The notes below the pieces were generated by a model. That model made no database searches. It was given only the letters and a program-made list of their open reading frames with translations, and was not told the DNA's origin. From positions 124,001-188,000 of the forward strand of contig NW_027478461.1 of assembly GCF_051014685.1 (NCBI RefSeq): 64,000 nt of DNA, in the 5' to 3' direction. Below are positions 25,201 to 37,319 of this stretch, in pieces. Position numbers and translations under genes: made by a program. Origin of the DNA: Ptiloglossa arizonensis (Eukaryota > Arthropoda > Insecta > Hymenoptera > Colletidae). The number at the start of each line of letters is the position of its first letter. Position 1 is the first letter of the stretch.

Positions 25201-27229
25201 TCAATCCGTTCGCGAGATATGGAAGTTTGAAGTTAAGGAATACATGAGGAACCACCAAAATTTTCGCTGGTCTGATACTCGAAACCAACAACTGGAATGG
25301 CCTAGTAGAAAAATACACATACCCTTGTAATCGGGCGACTTTCTACTTTCACATGCAGCAGGAATTTCTCGAGTTCGTCAATCCGTTCGCGGGATATGGA
25401 AGTTTGAAGTTAAGGAACGGTTGAGGAACCATCAAAATTTTCGCTGGTCTGATACCCGAAACCAATAACTACAATGACCTATGGGAAAAATACACATATC
25501 TTTGTAATCGGGCGAGTTTCTACTTTCAGATGCAACAGGAATTTCTCGAGTTCGTCAATCCGTTCGCGAGATATGGGAGTTTGAAGTTAAGGAATGGTTG
25601 AGAAACCATTAAAATTTTCGCAAGTCTGATACTCGAAACCAATAACTACAAAGGCCTAGGAGAAAAATACACATACCGTTGTAATCGGGCGACTTTCTAC
25701 TTTCACATGCAACAGGAATTTCTCGACTTCGTCAATCCGTTCGCGGGATATGGGAGTTTGAAGTTAAGGAATGGTTGAGAAACCATCAAAATTTTCGCTG
25801 GTCTGATACTCGAAACCAATAACTGGAATGGCCTAGGGGAAAAGTACACATACCATTGTAATCGGGCGAGTTTCTACTTTCAGATGCAACAGGAATTTCT
25901 CGAGTTCGTCAATCCGTTCGCGAGAAATTGGAGTTTGAGGTTAAGGAATCGTTGAGAAACCATCAAAATTTTCGCAAGTCTGATACCCGAAACCAATAAC
26001 TACAATGGCTTAGGGGAAAAATACACATATCTTTGTAATCGGGCGAGTTTCAAATTTCAGATGCAACAGGAATTTCTCGAGTTCGTCAATCCGTTCGCGA
26101 GATATGGGAGTTTGAAGTTAAGGAATGGATGAGAAACCATCAAAATTTTCGCAAGTCTGATACTCGAAACCAATAACTACAAATGCCTAGGGGAAAAATA
26201 CACATACCACTGTAATCGGGCGAGATTTTACTTTCACATGCAACAGGAATTTCTCGAGTTCGTCAATGCGTTCGCGAGATATGGTAGTTTGAAGTTAAGG
26301 AATGGTTGAGAAATCATCAAAATTTTCGCAAGTCTGATACTCGAATCGAATAACTACAATGGCCTAGGGGAAAAATACACATATCTTTGTAATCGGGCGA
26401 GTTTCTTCTTTCAGATGCAACAGGAATTTCTCGAGTTCGTCAATCCGTTCGCGGGATATGGGAGTTTGGAGTTAAGGAACGGTTGAGGAACCATCAAAAT
26501 TTTCGCTGGTCTGATACTCGAAACCAATAACAGGAATGGCCTAGGGGAAAAGTACACATTCCATTGTAATCAGGCGAGTTTCTACTTTCAGATGCAACAG
26601 GAATTTCTCGAGTTCGTCAATCCGTTCGCGAGAAATGGGAGTTTGAAGTTAAGGAATACATGAGAAACCATCAAAATTTTCGCAAGTCTGATACTCGAAA
26701 CCAATAACTACAAAGCCCTAGCAGAAAAATACACATACCGTTGTAATCGGGCGAGTTTCTGCTTTCAGATGCAATAGGAAATTCTCGAGTTCGTCAATCT
26801 GTTCGCGAGATATGGAAGTGTGAAGTTAAGGAATGGTTGAGAAACCATCAAAATTTTCGCAAGTCTGATACTCGAAACCAATAACTGGAATGGCCTAGGG
26901 GAAAAGTACACATACCGTTGTAATCGGCGAGTTTCTGCTTTCAGATGCTATAGGAAATTCTCGAGTTCGTCAATCCGTTCGCGAGATATGGGAGTTTGAA
27001 GTTAAGGAATGGTTGAGAAACCATCACAATTTTCGCAAGTCTGATACTCGAAATCAATAACTACTATGGCCTAGGGGAAAAATACACATACTGTTGAAAT
27101 CGGGCGAGTTTCTGCTTTCAGATGCAATAGGAAATTCTCGAGTTCGTCAATCTGTTCGCGAGATATGGAAGTGTGAAGTTAAGGAATGGTTGAGAAACCA
27201 TCACAATTTTCGCAAGTCTGATACTCGAA
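22241..27229. repeat. Second copy of blocks A1 and A2 with three extra monomers
   Basis: 22241-23824 repeats 11094-12677, and 24192-27229 repeats 12513-15550. Because of overlap in the shared monomers, the extra material amounts to 532 bp, three monomers plus one base; the extra base is an A-tract expansion at 23891-23900. The extra monomers (about 23825-24356) match the 4.2-kb block, including TTCGGGAGATATGGGTG, so they look like a patch copied from that family. Confidence 0.8.
23889..23906 (+). other. A-tract expansion, 178-bp monomer
   Basis: CCTAGGGG is followed here by eight A and then CACATATC, where other monomers have AAAAATA and CACAT. One base is gained and the T of the ATA step is lost. 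It is the only +1 length variant I found in the window. A sequencing or consensus error in a homopolymer is a possible alternative. Confidence 0.75.
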
Positions 27230-30018
27230 ATCAATAACTACTATGGCCTAGGGGAAAAATACACATACTGTTGTAATCGGGCGAGTTTCTGCTTTCAGAT
27301 GCAATAGGAAATTCTCGAGTTCGTCAATCCGTTCGCGAGATATGAGAGTTGGAAGTTAAGGAATGGTTGAGAAACCATCACAATTTTCGCAAGTCTGATA
27401 CTCGAAATCAATAACTACTATGGCCTAGGGAAAAATACACATACTGTTGTAGTCGGGCGAGTTTCTGCTTTCAGATGCAATAGGAAATTCTCGAGTTCGT
27501 CAATCCGTTCGCGAGATATGGGAGTTTGAAGTTAAGGAATGGTTGAGAAACCATCAAAATTTTCGCAAGTCTGTTACTCGAATCCAATAACTACAAATGC
27601 CTAGGGGAAAAATACACATGCCATTGTAATCGGGCGAGATTCTACTTTCACATGCAACTGGAATTTCTCGAGTTCGTCAATGCGTTCGCGAGATATGGCA
27701 GTTTGAAGTTAAGGAATGGTTGAGAAATCATCAAAATTTTCGCAAGTCTGATACTCGAATCGAGTAACTACTATGGCCTAGGGCAAAAATGCACATACCG
27801 TTGTAATCGGGCGAGTTTCTGCTTTCAGATGCAATAGGAAATTCTCGAGTTCGTCAAACCGTTCGCAAGATATGGAAGTTTGAAGTTAAGGAATACATGA
27901 GGAACCATCAAAATTTTCGCTGGTCTGATACTCGAAACCAACAACTGGAATGCCCTAGGGGAAAAGTACACACACCGTTGTAAGCGGGCGAGTTTCTGCA
28001 TTCAGATGCAATAGCAAATTCTCGAGTTCGTCAATGCGTTCGCGAGATATGGAAGATTGAAGTTAAGGAATACATGAGAAACCATCAAAATTTTCGCTGG
28101 TCTGATACTCGAAACCAACAACTACTATGGCCTAGGGCAAAAATACACATTCCGTTGTAATCGGGCGAGTTTCTGCATTCAGATGCAATAGGAAATTCTC
28201 GAGTTCGTCAATCCGTTCGCGAGATATGGGAGTTTGAAGTTAAGGAATGGTTGAGAAATCATCAAAATTTTCGCAAGTCTGATACTCGAATCGAGTAACT
28301 ACTATGGCCTAGGGCAAAAATACACATACCGTTGTAATCGGGCGAGTTTCTGCTTTCAGATGCAATAGGAAATTCTCGAGTTCGTCAATCCGTTCGCGAG
28401 ATATGGGAGTTTGAAGTTAAGGAATGGTTGAGAAACCATCAAAATTTTCGCAAGTCTGATACTCGAAACCAATAACTACAAATGCCTAGGGGAAAAATAC
28501 ACATGCCATTGTAATCGGGCGAGATTCTACTTTCACATGCAACTGGAATTTCTCGAGTTCGTCAATGCGTTCGCGAGATATGGCAGTTTGAAGTTAAGGA
28601 ATGGTTGAGAAATCATCAAAATTTTCGCAAGTCTGATACTCGAATCGAGTAACTACTATGGCCTAGGGCAAAAATACACATACCATTGTAATCGGGCGAG
28701 TTTCTGCTTTCAGATGCAATAGGAAATTCTCGAGTTCGCCAATCCGTTCGCAAGATATGGAAGTTTGAAGTTAAGGAATACATGAGGAACCATCAAAATT
28801 TTCGCTGGTCTGATACTCGAAACCATCAACTGGAATGCCCTAGGGGAAAAGTACACACACCGTTGTAATCGGGCGAGTTTCTACTTTCAGATGCAACAGG
28901 AATTTCTCGAGTTCGTCAATCCGTTCGCGAGATATGGGAGTTTGAAGTTAAGGAATGTTTGAGAAACCATTAAAATTTTCGCAATTCTGATACTCGAAAC
29001 CAATAACTACAAAGGCCTAGGAAAAAAATACACATACCGTTGTAATCGGGCGACTTTCTACTTTCACATGCAACAGGAATTTCTCGAGTTCGTCAATCCG
29101 TTCGCGAGATATGGGAGTTTGAAGTTAAGGAATGGTTGAGAGACCATCAAAATTTTCGCAAGTCTGATACTCGAAACCAATAACTACAAAGGCCTAGAGG
29201 AAAAATACACATACCGCTGTAATCGGGCGAGTTTCTGCTTTCAGATGCAATAGGAAATTCTCGAGTTCGTCAATCCGTTCGCAAGATATGGAAGTTTGAA
29301 GTTAAGGAATACATGAGAAACCATCAAAATTTTCGCTGGTCTGATACTCGAAACCAACAACTGGAATGGCCTAGTAGAAAAATACACATACCGGTGTAAT
29401 CGGGCAAGTTTCTACTTTCAGATGCAACAGGAATTTCTCGAGTTCGTCAATCCGTTCGCAAGATATGGAAGTTTGAAGTTAAGGAATACATGAGAAACCA
29501 TCAAAATTTTCGCTGGTCTGATACTCGAAACCAACAACTGGAATGGCCTAGTAGAAAAATACACATACCGTTGTAATCGGGCAAGTTTCTACTTTCAGAT
29601 GCAACAGGAATTTCTCGAGTTCGTCAATCCGTTCGCGAGATATGGGAGTTTGAAGTTAAGGAATGTTTGAGAAACCATTAAAATTTTCGCAAGTCTGATA
29701 CTCGAAACCAATAACTACAAAGGCCTAGGAAAAAAATACACATACCGTTGTAATCGGGCGACTTTCTACTTTCACATGCAACAGGAATTTCTCGAGTTCG
29801 TCAATCCGTTCGTGAGATATGGGAGTTTGAAGTTAAGGAATGGTTGAGAGACCATCAAAATTTTCGCAAGTCTGATACTCGAAACCAATAACTACAAAGG
29901 CCTAGAGGAAAAATACACATACCGTTGTAATCGGGCGAGTTTCTGCTTTCAGATGCAATAGGAAATTCTCGAGTTCGTCAATCCGTTCGCGAGATATGGG
30001 AGTTTGAAGTTAAGGAAT
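26080..30018. repeat. Copy 3 of the 3.94-kb block
   Basis: It matches 17940-21878 with five substitutions. At three of these (18080, 18794, 20682) copies 1 and 2 share a base that differs here, so copies 1 and 2 appear closer to each other. Left of 26080 the sequence has TTTCAAATTTCAG instead of TTTCTGCATTCAG. Right of 30018 it has GGTTGAGAAATC instead of ACATGAGAAACC. Both edges lie within the repeat and keep its register. Confidence 0.9.
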
Positions 30019-30479
30019 GGTTGAGAAATCATCAAAATTTTCGCAAGTCTGATACGCGAATCCAATAACTACAATGGCCTAGGGCAAAAATACACATACC
30101 GTTGTAATCGGGCGATTTTCTACTTTCAGATGCAACAGGAATTTCTCGAGTTCGTCAATCCGTTCGCGAGATATGGGAGTTTGAAGTTAAGGAATGGTTG
30201 TGAAACCATTGAATTTTTCGCAAGTCTGATACTCGAAACCAATAACTACAAAGGCCTAGGAGAAAAATACACATACCGTTGTAATCGGGCGGCTTTCTAC
30301 TTTGACATGCAACAGGAATTTCTCGAGTTCGTCAATCCGTTCGCGGGATATGGGAGTTTGAAGTTAAGGAATGGTTGAGAAACCATCAAAATTTTCGCTG
30401 GTCTGATACTCGAAACCAATAACTGGAATGGCCTAGGGGAAAAGAACACATACCGTTGTAATCGGGCGAGTTTGTGCTT

Positions 30480-31240
30480 TCAGATGCAATAGGAAATTCT
30501 CGAGTTCGTCAATGCGTTCGCGAGATATGGAAGTTTGAAGTTAAGGAATACATGAGAAACCATCAAAATTTTCGCTGGTCTGATACTCGAAACCAACAAC
30601 TGGAATGGCCCAGTAGAAAAATACACATACCGTTGTAATCGGGCAAGTTTCTCCTTGCAGATGCAACAGGAATTTCTCGAGTTCGTCAATCCGTTCGCAA
30701 GATATGGAAGTTTGAAGTTAAGGAATACATGAGAAACCATCAAAATTTTCGCTGGTCTGATACTCGAAACCAACAACTGGAATGGCCTAGTAGAAAAATA
30801 CACATACCGTTGTAATCGGGCAAGTTTCTACTTTCAGATGCAACAGGAATTTCTCGAGTTCGTCAATCCGTTCGCGAGATATGGGAGTTTGAAGTTAAAG
30901 AATGTTTGAGAAACCATTAAAATTTTCGCAAGTCTGATACTCGAAACCAATAACTACAAAGGCCTAGGAAAAAAATACACATACCGTTGTAATCGGGCGA
31001 CTTTCTACTTTCACATGCAACAGGAATTTCTCGAGTTCGTCAATCCGTTCGCGAGATATGGGAGTTTGAAGTTAAGGAATGGTTGAGAGACCATCAAAAT
31101 TTTCGCAAGTCTGATACTCGAAACCAATAACTACAAAGGCCTAGAGGAAAAATACACATACCGTTGTAATCGGGCGAGTTTCTGCTTTCAGATGCAATAG
31201 GAAATTCTCGAGTTCGTCAATCCGTTCGCGAGATATGGGA
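30480..31240. repeat. Run of CTAGTAGAAAAA and GGCCTAGGAAA monomers
   Basis: Four to five monomers repeat the order seen near 10.2-10.7, 11.8-12.0, 16.8-17.3, 21.2-21.8 and 29.4-29.9 kb: ATACATGAGAAACC with CGCTGG and CTAGTAG, then GGGCAAGTTTCTAC, then ATGTTTGAGAAACCATTAAAA, then CGACTTTCTAC. One monomer carries private changes (TTTCTCCTTGCAG, GGCCCAGTAG). The longest open frame in the window runs through here on the minus strand. It is a by-product of the repeat, not a gene. Confidence 0.7.
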
Positions 31241-34200
31241 GTTTGAAGTTAAGGAATGGTTGAGAGACCATCAAAATTTTCGCAAGTCTGATACTCGAAA
31301 CCAATAACTACAAAGGCCTAGGGCAAAAATACACATACCGTTGTAATCGGTCGAGTTTCTGCTTTCAGATGCAATAGGAAATTCTCGAGTTCGTCAATCC
31401 GTTCGCGAGATATGGAAGTTTGAAGTTAAGGAATACATGAGAAACCAACAAAATTTTCGCTGGTCTGATACTCGAAACCAACAACTACTATGGCCTAGGG
31501 CAAAAATACTCATACCGTTGTGATCGGGCGAGTTTCTGCATTCAGATGCAATAGGAAATTCTCGAGTTCGTCAATCCGTTCGCGAGATATGGAAGTTTCA
31601 ACTTAAGGAATGCTTGAGAAACCATCAAAATTTTATCCGGTCTGTTACTCGAAACCAACAACTGGAATGGCCTAGGGGAAAAATACACATATCTTTGTAA
31701 TCGGGCGAGTCTCTACTTACAGATGCAACAGGAATTTCTCGAGTTCGTCAATCCGTTCGGGAGATATGGGTGTTTGAAGTTAAGGAGTGGTTGAGAAATC
31801 ATCAAAATTTTCGCAAGTCTGATACTCGAATCCAATAACTACTATGGCCTAGGGCAAAAATACACATACCGTTGTAATCGGGCGAGTTTCTGCTTTCAGA
31901 TGCAATAGGAAATTCTCGAGTCCGTCAATCCGTTCGCGAGATATGGAAGTTTGAAGTTAAGGAATACATGAGAAACCATCAAAATTTTCGCTGGTCTGAT
32001 CCTCGAAACCAACAACTACTATGGCCTAGGGCAAAAATACACATACCGTTGTAATCGGGCGAGTTTCTGCTTTCAGATGCAATAGGAAATTCTCGAGTTC
32101 GTCAATCCGTTCGCGAGATATGGAAGTTTGAAGTTAAGGAATACATGAGAAACCATCAAAATTTTCGCTGGTCTAATCCTCGAAACCAACAACTACTATG
32201 GCCTAGGGCAAAAATACACATACCGTTGTAATCGGGCGAGTTTCTGCTTTCAGATGCAACAGGAATTTCTCGAGTTCGTAAATCCGTTCGCGAGATATGG
32301 GAGTTTGAAGTTAAGGAATGGTTGAGAAATCATCAAAATTTTCGCAAGTCTGATACGCGAATCCAATAACTACAATGGCCTAGGGCAAAAATACACATAC
32401 CGTTGTAATCGGGCGATTTTCTACTTTCAGATGCAACAGGAATTTCTCGAGTTCGTCAATCCGTTCGCGAGATATGGGAGTTTGAAGTTAAGGAATGGTT
32501 GTGAAACCATTGAAATTTTCGCAAGTCTGATACTCGAAACCAATAACTACAAAGGCCTAGGAGAAAAATACACATACCGTTGTAATCGGGCGGCTTTCTA
32601 CTTTCACATGCAACAGGAATTTCTCGAGTTCGTCAATCCGTTCGCGGGATATGGGAGTTTGAAGTTAAGGAATGGTTGAGAAACCATCAAAATTTTCGCT
32701 GGTCTGATACTCGAAACCAATAACTGGAATGGCCTAGGGGAAAAGAACACATACCATTGTAATCGGGCGAGTTTCTACTTTCAGATGCAACAGGAATTTC
32801 TCAAGTTCGTCAATCCGTTCGCGAGATATGGAAGTTTGAAGTTAAGGAATACAAGAGAAACCACCAAAATTTTCGCTGGTCTGATACTCGAAACCAACAA
32901 CTGGAATGGCCTAGTAGAAAAATACACATACCGTTGTAATCGGGCGACTTTCTACTTTCACATGCAACAGGAATTTCTCGAGTTCGTCAATCCGTTCGCG
33001 GGATATGGGAGTTTGAAGTTAAGGAATGGTTGAGAAACCATCAGAATTTTCGCTGGTCTGATACTCGAAACCAATAACTGGAATGGCCTAGGGGAAAAGT
33101 ACACATACCATTGTAATCGGGCGAGTTTCTACTTTCACATGCAACAGGAATTTCTCGAGTTCGTCAATCCGTTCGCGAGAAATTGGAGTTTGAGGTTAAG
33201 GAATCGTTGAGAAACCATCAAAATTTTCGCAAGTCTGATACCCGAAACCAATAACTACAATGGCTTAGGGGAAAAATACACATATCTTTGTAATCGGGCG
33301 ACTTTCTACTTTCACATGCAGCAGGAATTTCTCGAGTTCGTCAATCCGTTCGCGGGATATGGAAGTTTGAAGTTAAGGAACGGTTGAGGAACCATCAAAA
33401 TTTTCGCTGGTCTGATACTCGAAACCAATAACTGGAATGGCCTAGGGGAAAAGTACACATGCCATTGTAATCAGGCGAGTTTCTACTTTCAGATGCAACA
33501 GGAATTTCTCGAGTTCGTCAATCCGTTCGCGAGAAATGGGAGTTTGACGTTAATGAATGGTTGAGAAACCATCAAAATTTTCGCCAGTCTGAAACCCGAA
33601 AGCAATAACTACAATGCCCTAGGGGAAAAATACACATATCTTTGTAATCGGGCGAGTTTCTACTTTCAGATGCAACAGGAATTTCTCTAGTTCGTCAATC
33701 CGTTCGCGAGATATGGGAGTTTGAAGTTAAGGAATGGTTGAGAAACCATTAAAATTTTCGCAAGTCTGATACTCGAAACGAATAACTACAAAGGCCTAGG
33801 GGAAAAATACACATACCGTTGTAATCGGGCGACTTTCTACTTTCACATGCAACAGGAATTTCTCGAGTTGGTCAATCCGTTCGCGGGATATGGGAGTTTG
33901 AAGTTAAGGAATGGTTGAGAAACCATCAAAATTTTCGCTGGTCTGATACCCGAAACCAATAACTACAATGGCCTAGGGGAAAAATACACATATCTTTGTA
34001 ATCGGGCGAGTTTCTACTTTCAGATGCAACAGGAATTTCTCGAGTTCGTCAATCCGTTCGCGAGATATGGGAGTTTGAAATTAAGGAACGGTTGAGGAAC
34101 CATCAAAATTTCCGCTGGTCTGATACTCGAAACCAATAACTGGAATGGCCTAGGGGAAAAGTACACATACCATTGTAATCAGGCGAGTTTCTACTTTCAG

Positions 34201-35026
34201 ATGCAACAGGAATTTCTCGAGTTCGTCAATCCGTTCGCGAGAAATGGGAGTTTGAAGTTAAGGAATGGTTGAGAAACCATCAAAATTTTCGCAAGTCTGA
34301 TACCCGAAACCAATAACTACAATGGCCTATGGGAAAAATACACATATCTTTGTAATCGGGCGAGTTTCTACTTTCAGATGCAACAGGAATTTCTCGAGTT
34401 CGTCAATCCGTTCGCGAGATATGGGAGTTTGAAGTTAAGGAATGGTTGAGAAACCATTAAAATCTTCGCAAGTCTGATACTCGAAACCAATAACTACAAA
34501 GGCCTAGGAGAAAAATACACATACCGTTGTAATCGGGCGACTTTCTACTTTCACATGCAACAGGAATTTCTCGAGTTCGTCAATCCGTTCGCGGGATATG
34601 GGAGTTTGAAGTTAAGGAATGGTTGAGAAACCATCAGAATTTTCGCTGGTCTGATACTCGAAACCAATAACTGGAATGGCCTAGGGGAAAAGTACACATA
34701 CCATTGTAATCGGGCGAGTTTCTACTTTCACATGCAACAGGAATTTCTCGAGTTCGTCAATCCGTTCGCGAGAAATTGGAGTTTGAGGTTAAGGAATCGT
34801 TGAGAAACCATCAAAATTTTCGCAAGTCTGATACCCGAAACCAATAACTACAATGGCTTAGGGGAAAAATACACATATCTTTGTAATCGGGCGAGTTTCT
34901 ACTTTCAGATGCAACAGGAATTTCTCGAGTTCGTCAATCCATTCGCGAGATATGGGAGTTTGAAATTAAGGAATGGTTGATAAACCATTAAAATTTTCGC
35001 AAGTCTGATACTCGAAACCAATAACT

Positions 35027-35835
35027 ACAAAGCCCTAGGAGAAAAATACACATACCGTTGTAATCGGGCGAGTTTCTGCTTTCAGATGCAATAGGAAATT
35101 CTCGAGTTCGTCAATCGGTTCGCGAGATATGGAAGTGTGAAGTTAAGGAATGGTTGAGAAACCATCAAAATTTTCGCAAGTCTGATACTCGAAACCAATA
35201 ACTGGAATGGCCTAGGGGAAAAGTACACATACCGTTGTAATCGGGCGAGTTTCTGCTTTCAGATGCTATAGGAAATTCTCGAGTTCGTCAATCCGTTCGC
35301 GAGATATGGGAGTTTGAAGTTAAGGAATGGTTGAGAAACCATCACAATTTTCGCAAGTCTGATACTCGAAATCAATAACTACTATGGCCTAGGGGAAAAA
35401 TACACATACTGTTGAAATCGGGCGAGTTTCTGCTTTCAGATGCAATAGGAAATTCTCGAGTTCGTCAATCTGTTCGCGAGATATGGAAGTGTGAAGTTAA
35501 GGAATGGTTGAGAAACCATCACAATTTTCGCAAGTCTGATACTCGAAATCAATAACTACTATGGCCTAGGGGAAAAATACACATACTGTTGTAATCGGGC
35601 GAGTTTCTGCTTTCAGATGCAATAGGAAATTCTCGAGTTCGTCAATCCGTTCGCGAGATATGAGAGTTGGAAGTTAAGGAATGGTTGAGAAACAATCACA
35701 ATTTTCGCAAGTCTGATACTCGAAATCAATAACTACTATGGCCTAGGGGAAAAATACACATACTGTTGTAATCGGGCGAGTTTCTGCTTTCAGATGCAAT
35801 AGGAAATTCTCGAGTTCGTCAATCCGTTCGCGAGA
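35027..35835. repeat. Transition block shared with 26710-27515 at the start of domain 2
   Basis: From ACAAAGCCCTAGGAG onward the monomers match 26710-27515 in order: GAAGTGTGAAG, TTCAGATGCTATAGG, CACAATTTTCG with ACTACTATGG, TACTGTTGAAATCGGG, then GAGAGTTGG. The offset is 8317-8318. This copy lacks the one-base deletion TAATCGGCGA found in the domain 1 copies, so it is either a parent-like copy or corrected. It is the only place where the two domains share a long ordered match. Confidence 0.75.
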
Positions 35836-35906
35836 TATGAGAGTTGGAAGTTAAGGAATGGTTGAGAAACCATCCAAATTTTCGCAAGTCTAATACTCGA
35901 AACCAA

Positions 35907-35922
35907 TAACTATAATACAATG
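35907..35922 (+). other. 5-bp insertion, 182-bp monomer (first of two)
   Basis: AATAACTATAATACAATGG replaces the usual AATAACTACAATGG, a gain of five bases. The identical change recurs at 36974-36989, 1067 bp away (six monomers plus 5), so the two were copied from one event. The monomer also carries GAAAAAGACATATACC instead of the usual A tract and CACATACC. Confidence 0.85.
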
Positions 35923-36973
35923 GTCTAGGGGAAAAAGACATATACCGTTGTAATCGGGCGAGTTTCTGCTTTCAGATGCAATAGGAAATTCTCGAGTTCG
36001 TCAATCTGTTCGCGAGATATGGAAGTGTGAAGTTAAGGAATGGTTGAGAATCCATCACAATTTTCGCAAGTCTGATACTCGAAATCAATAACTACTGTTG
36101 CCTAGGGGAAAAATACACATACTGTTGTAATCGGGCGAGTTTCTGCTTTCAGATGCAATAGGAAATTCTCGAGTTCGTCAATCAGTTCGCGAGATATGAG
36201 AGTTGGAAGTTAAGGAATGGTTGAGAAACCATCACAATTTTCGCAAGTCTGATACTCGAAATCAATAACTACTATGGCCTAGGGGAAAAGTACACATACC
36301 GTTGTAATCGGGCGAGTTTCTGCTTTCAGATGCAATAGGAAATTCTCGAGTTCGTCAATCTGTTCGCGAGATATGGAAGTGTGAAGTTAAGGAATGGTTG
36401 AGAAACCATCACAATTTTCGCAAGTCTGATACTCGAAATCAATAACTACTGTGGCCTAGGGGAAAAATTCACATACTGTTGTAATCGGGCGAGTTTCTGC
36501 TTTCAGATGCAATAGGAAATTCTCGAGTTCGTCAATCCGTTCGCGAGATATGAGAGTTGGAAGTTAAGGAATGGTTGAGAAACCATCAAAATTTTCGCAA
36601 GTCTAATACTCGAAACCAATAACTACAATGGTCTAGGGGAAAAATACACATACCGTTGTAATCGGGCGAGTTTCTGCTTTCAGATGCAATAGGAAATTCT
36701 CGAGTTCGTCAATCAGTTCGCGAGATATGGAAGTGTGAAGTTAAGGAATGGTTGAGAAACCATCAAAATTTTCGCAAGTCTGATACTCGAAACCAATAAC
36801 TGGAATGGCCTAGGGGAAAAGTACACATACCGTTGTAATCGGGCGAGTTTCTGCTTTCAGATGCAATAGGAAATTCTCGAGTTCGTCAATCCGTTCGCGA
36901 GATATGGGAGTTTGAAGTTAAGGAATGGTTGAGAAACCATCACAATTTTCGCCAGTCTGATACTCGAAACCAA

Positions 36974-36989
36974 TAACTATAATACAATG
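36974..36989 (+). other. 5-bp insertion, 182-bp monomer (second copy)
   Basis: It has the same ACTATAATACAATGG insertion as at 35907. The flanking bases differ from the first copy (CGCCAGTCTGATAC here, CGCAAGTCTAATAC there), so only a short tract was shared or later changes accumulated. Confidence 0.85.
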
Positions 36990-37319
36990 GTCTAGGGGAA
37001 AAATACACATACTGTTGAAATCGGGCGAGTTTCTTCTTTCAGATGCAATAGGAAATTCTCGAGTTCGTCAATCCGTTCGCGAGATATGAGAGTTGGAAGT
37101 TAAGGAATGGTTGAGAAACCATCACAATTTTCGCAAGTCTGATACTCGAAATCAATAACTACTATGGCCTAGGGGAAAAATACACATACTGTTGTAATCG
37201 GGCGAGTTTCTGCTTTCAGATGCAATAGGAAATTCTCGAGTTCGTCAATCCGTTCGCGAGATATGAGAGTTGGAAGTTAAGGAATGGTTGAGGAACCATC
37301 AAAATTTTCGCAAGTCTAA

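Larger units (their letters stand above)
1..35026. repeat. Domain 1: heterogeneous satellite domain with large duplicated blocks
   Basis: About 198 monomers of many subtypes are interleaved. Characteristic variants, common here and absent or rare later, are CGACTTTCTACTTTCACATG, CAACAGGAATTTCTCGAG, TATCTTTGTAATCGGG, ATACATGAGAAACC, TTCGCTGGTCTG, ACTACAAAGGCC, CTAGTAGAAAAA and GGGCAAAAATACAC. The order of subtypes shows no single fixed period, but long stretches recur elsewhere in the domain (blocks listed separately). The right limit is set at the ACAAAGCCCT variant at 35027, after which the monomer set changes. Nothing other than satellite is visible in any gap. The boundary is a change of composition, not a sequence break. 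Confidence 0.85.

Noticed and set aside
30480..30803. Longest open frame in the window (107 codons, minus strand)
   Set aside because: It runs through almost two satellite monomers and repeats the same peptide. 177 is a multiple of 3, so a frame without a stop in one monomer continues into the next. No domain, no conserved start context, and the same frame is closed in most monomers.
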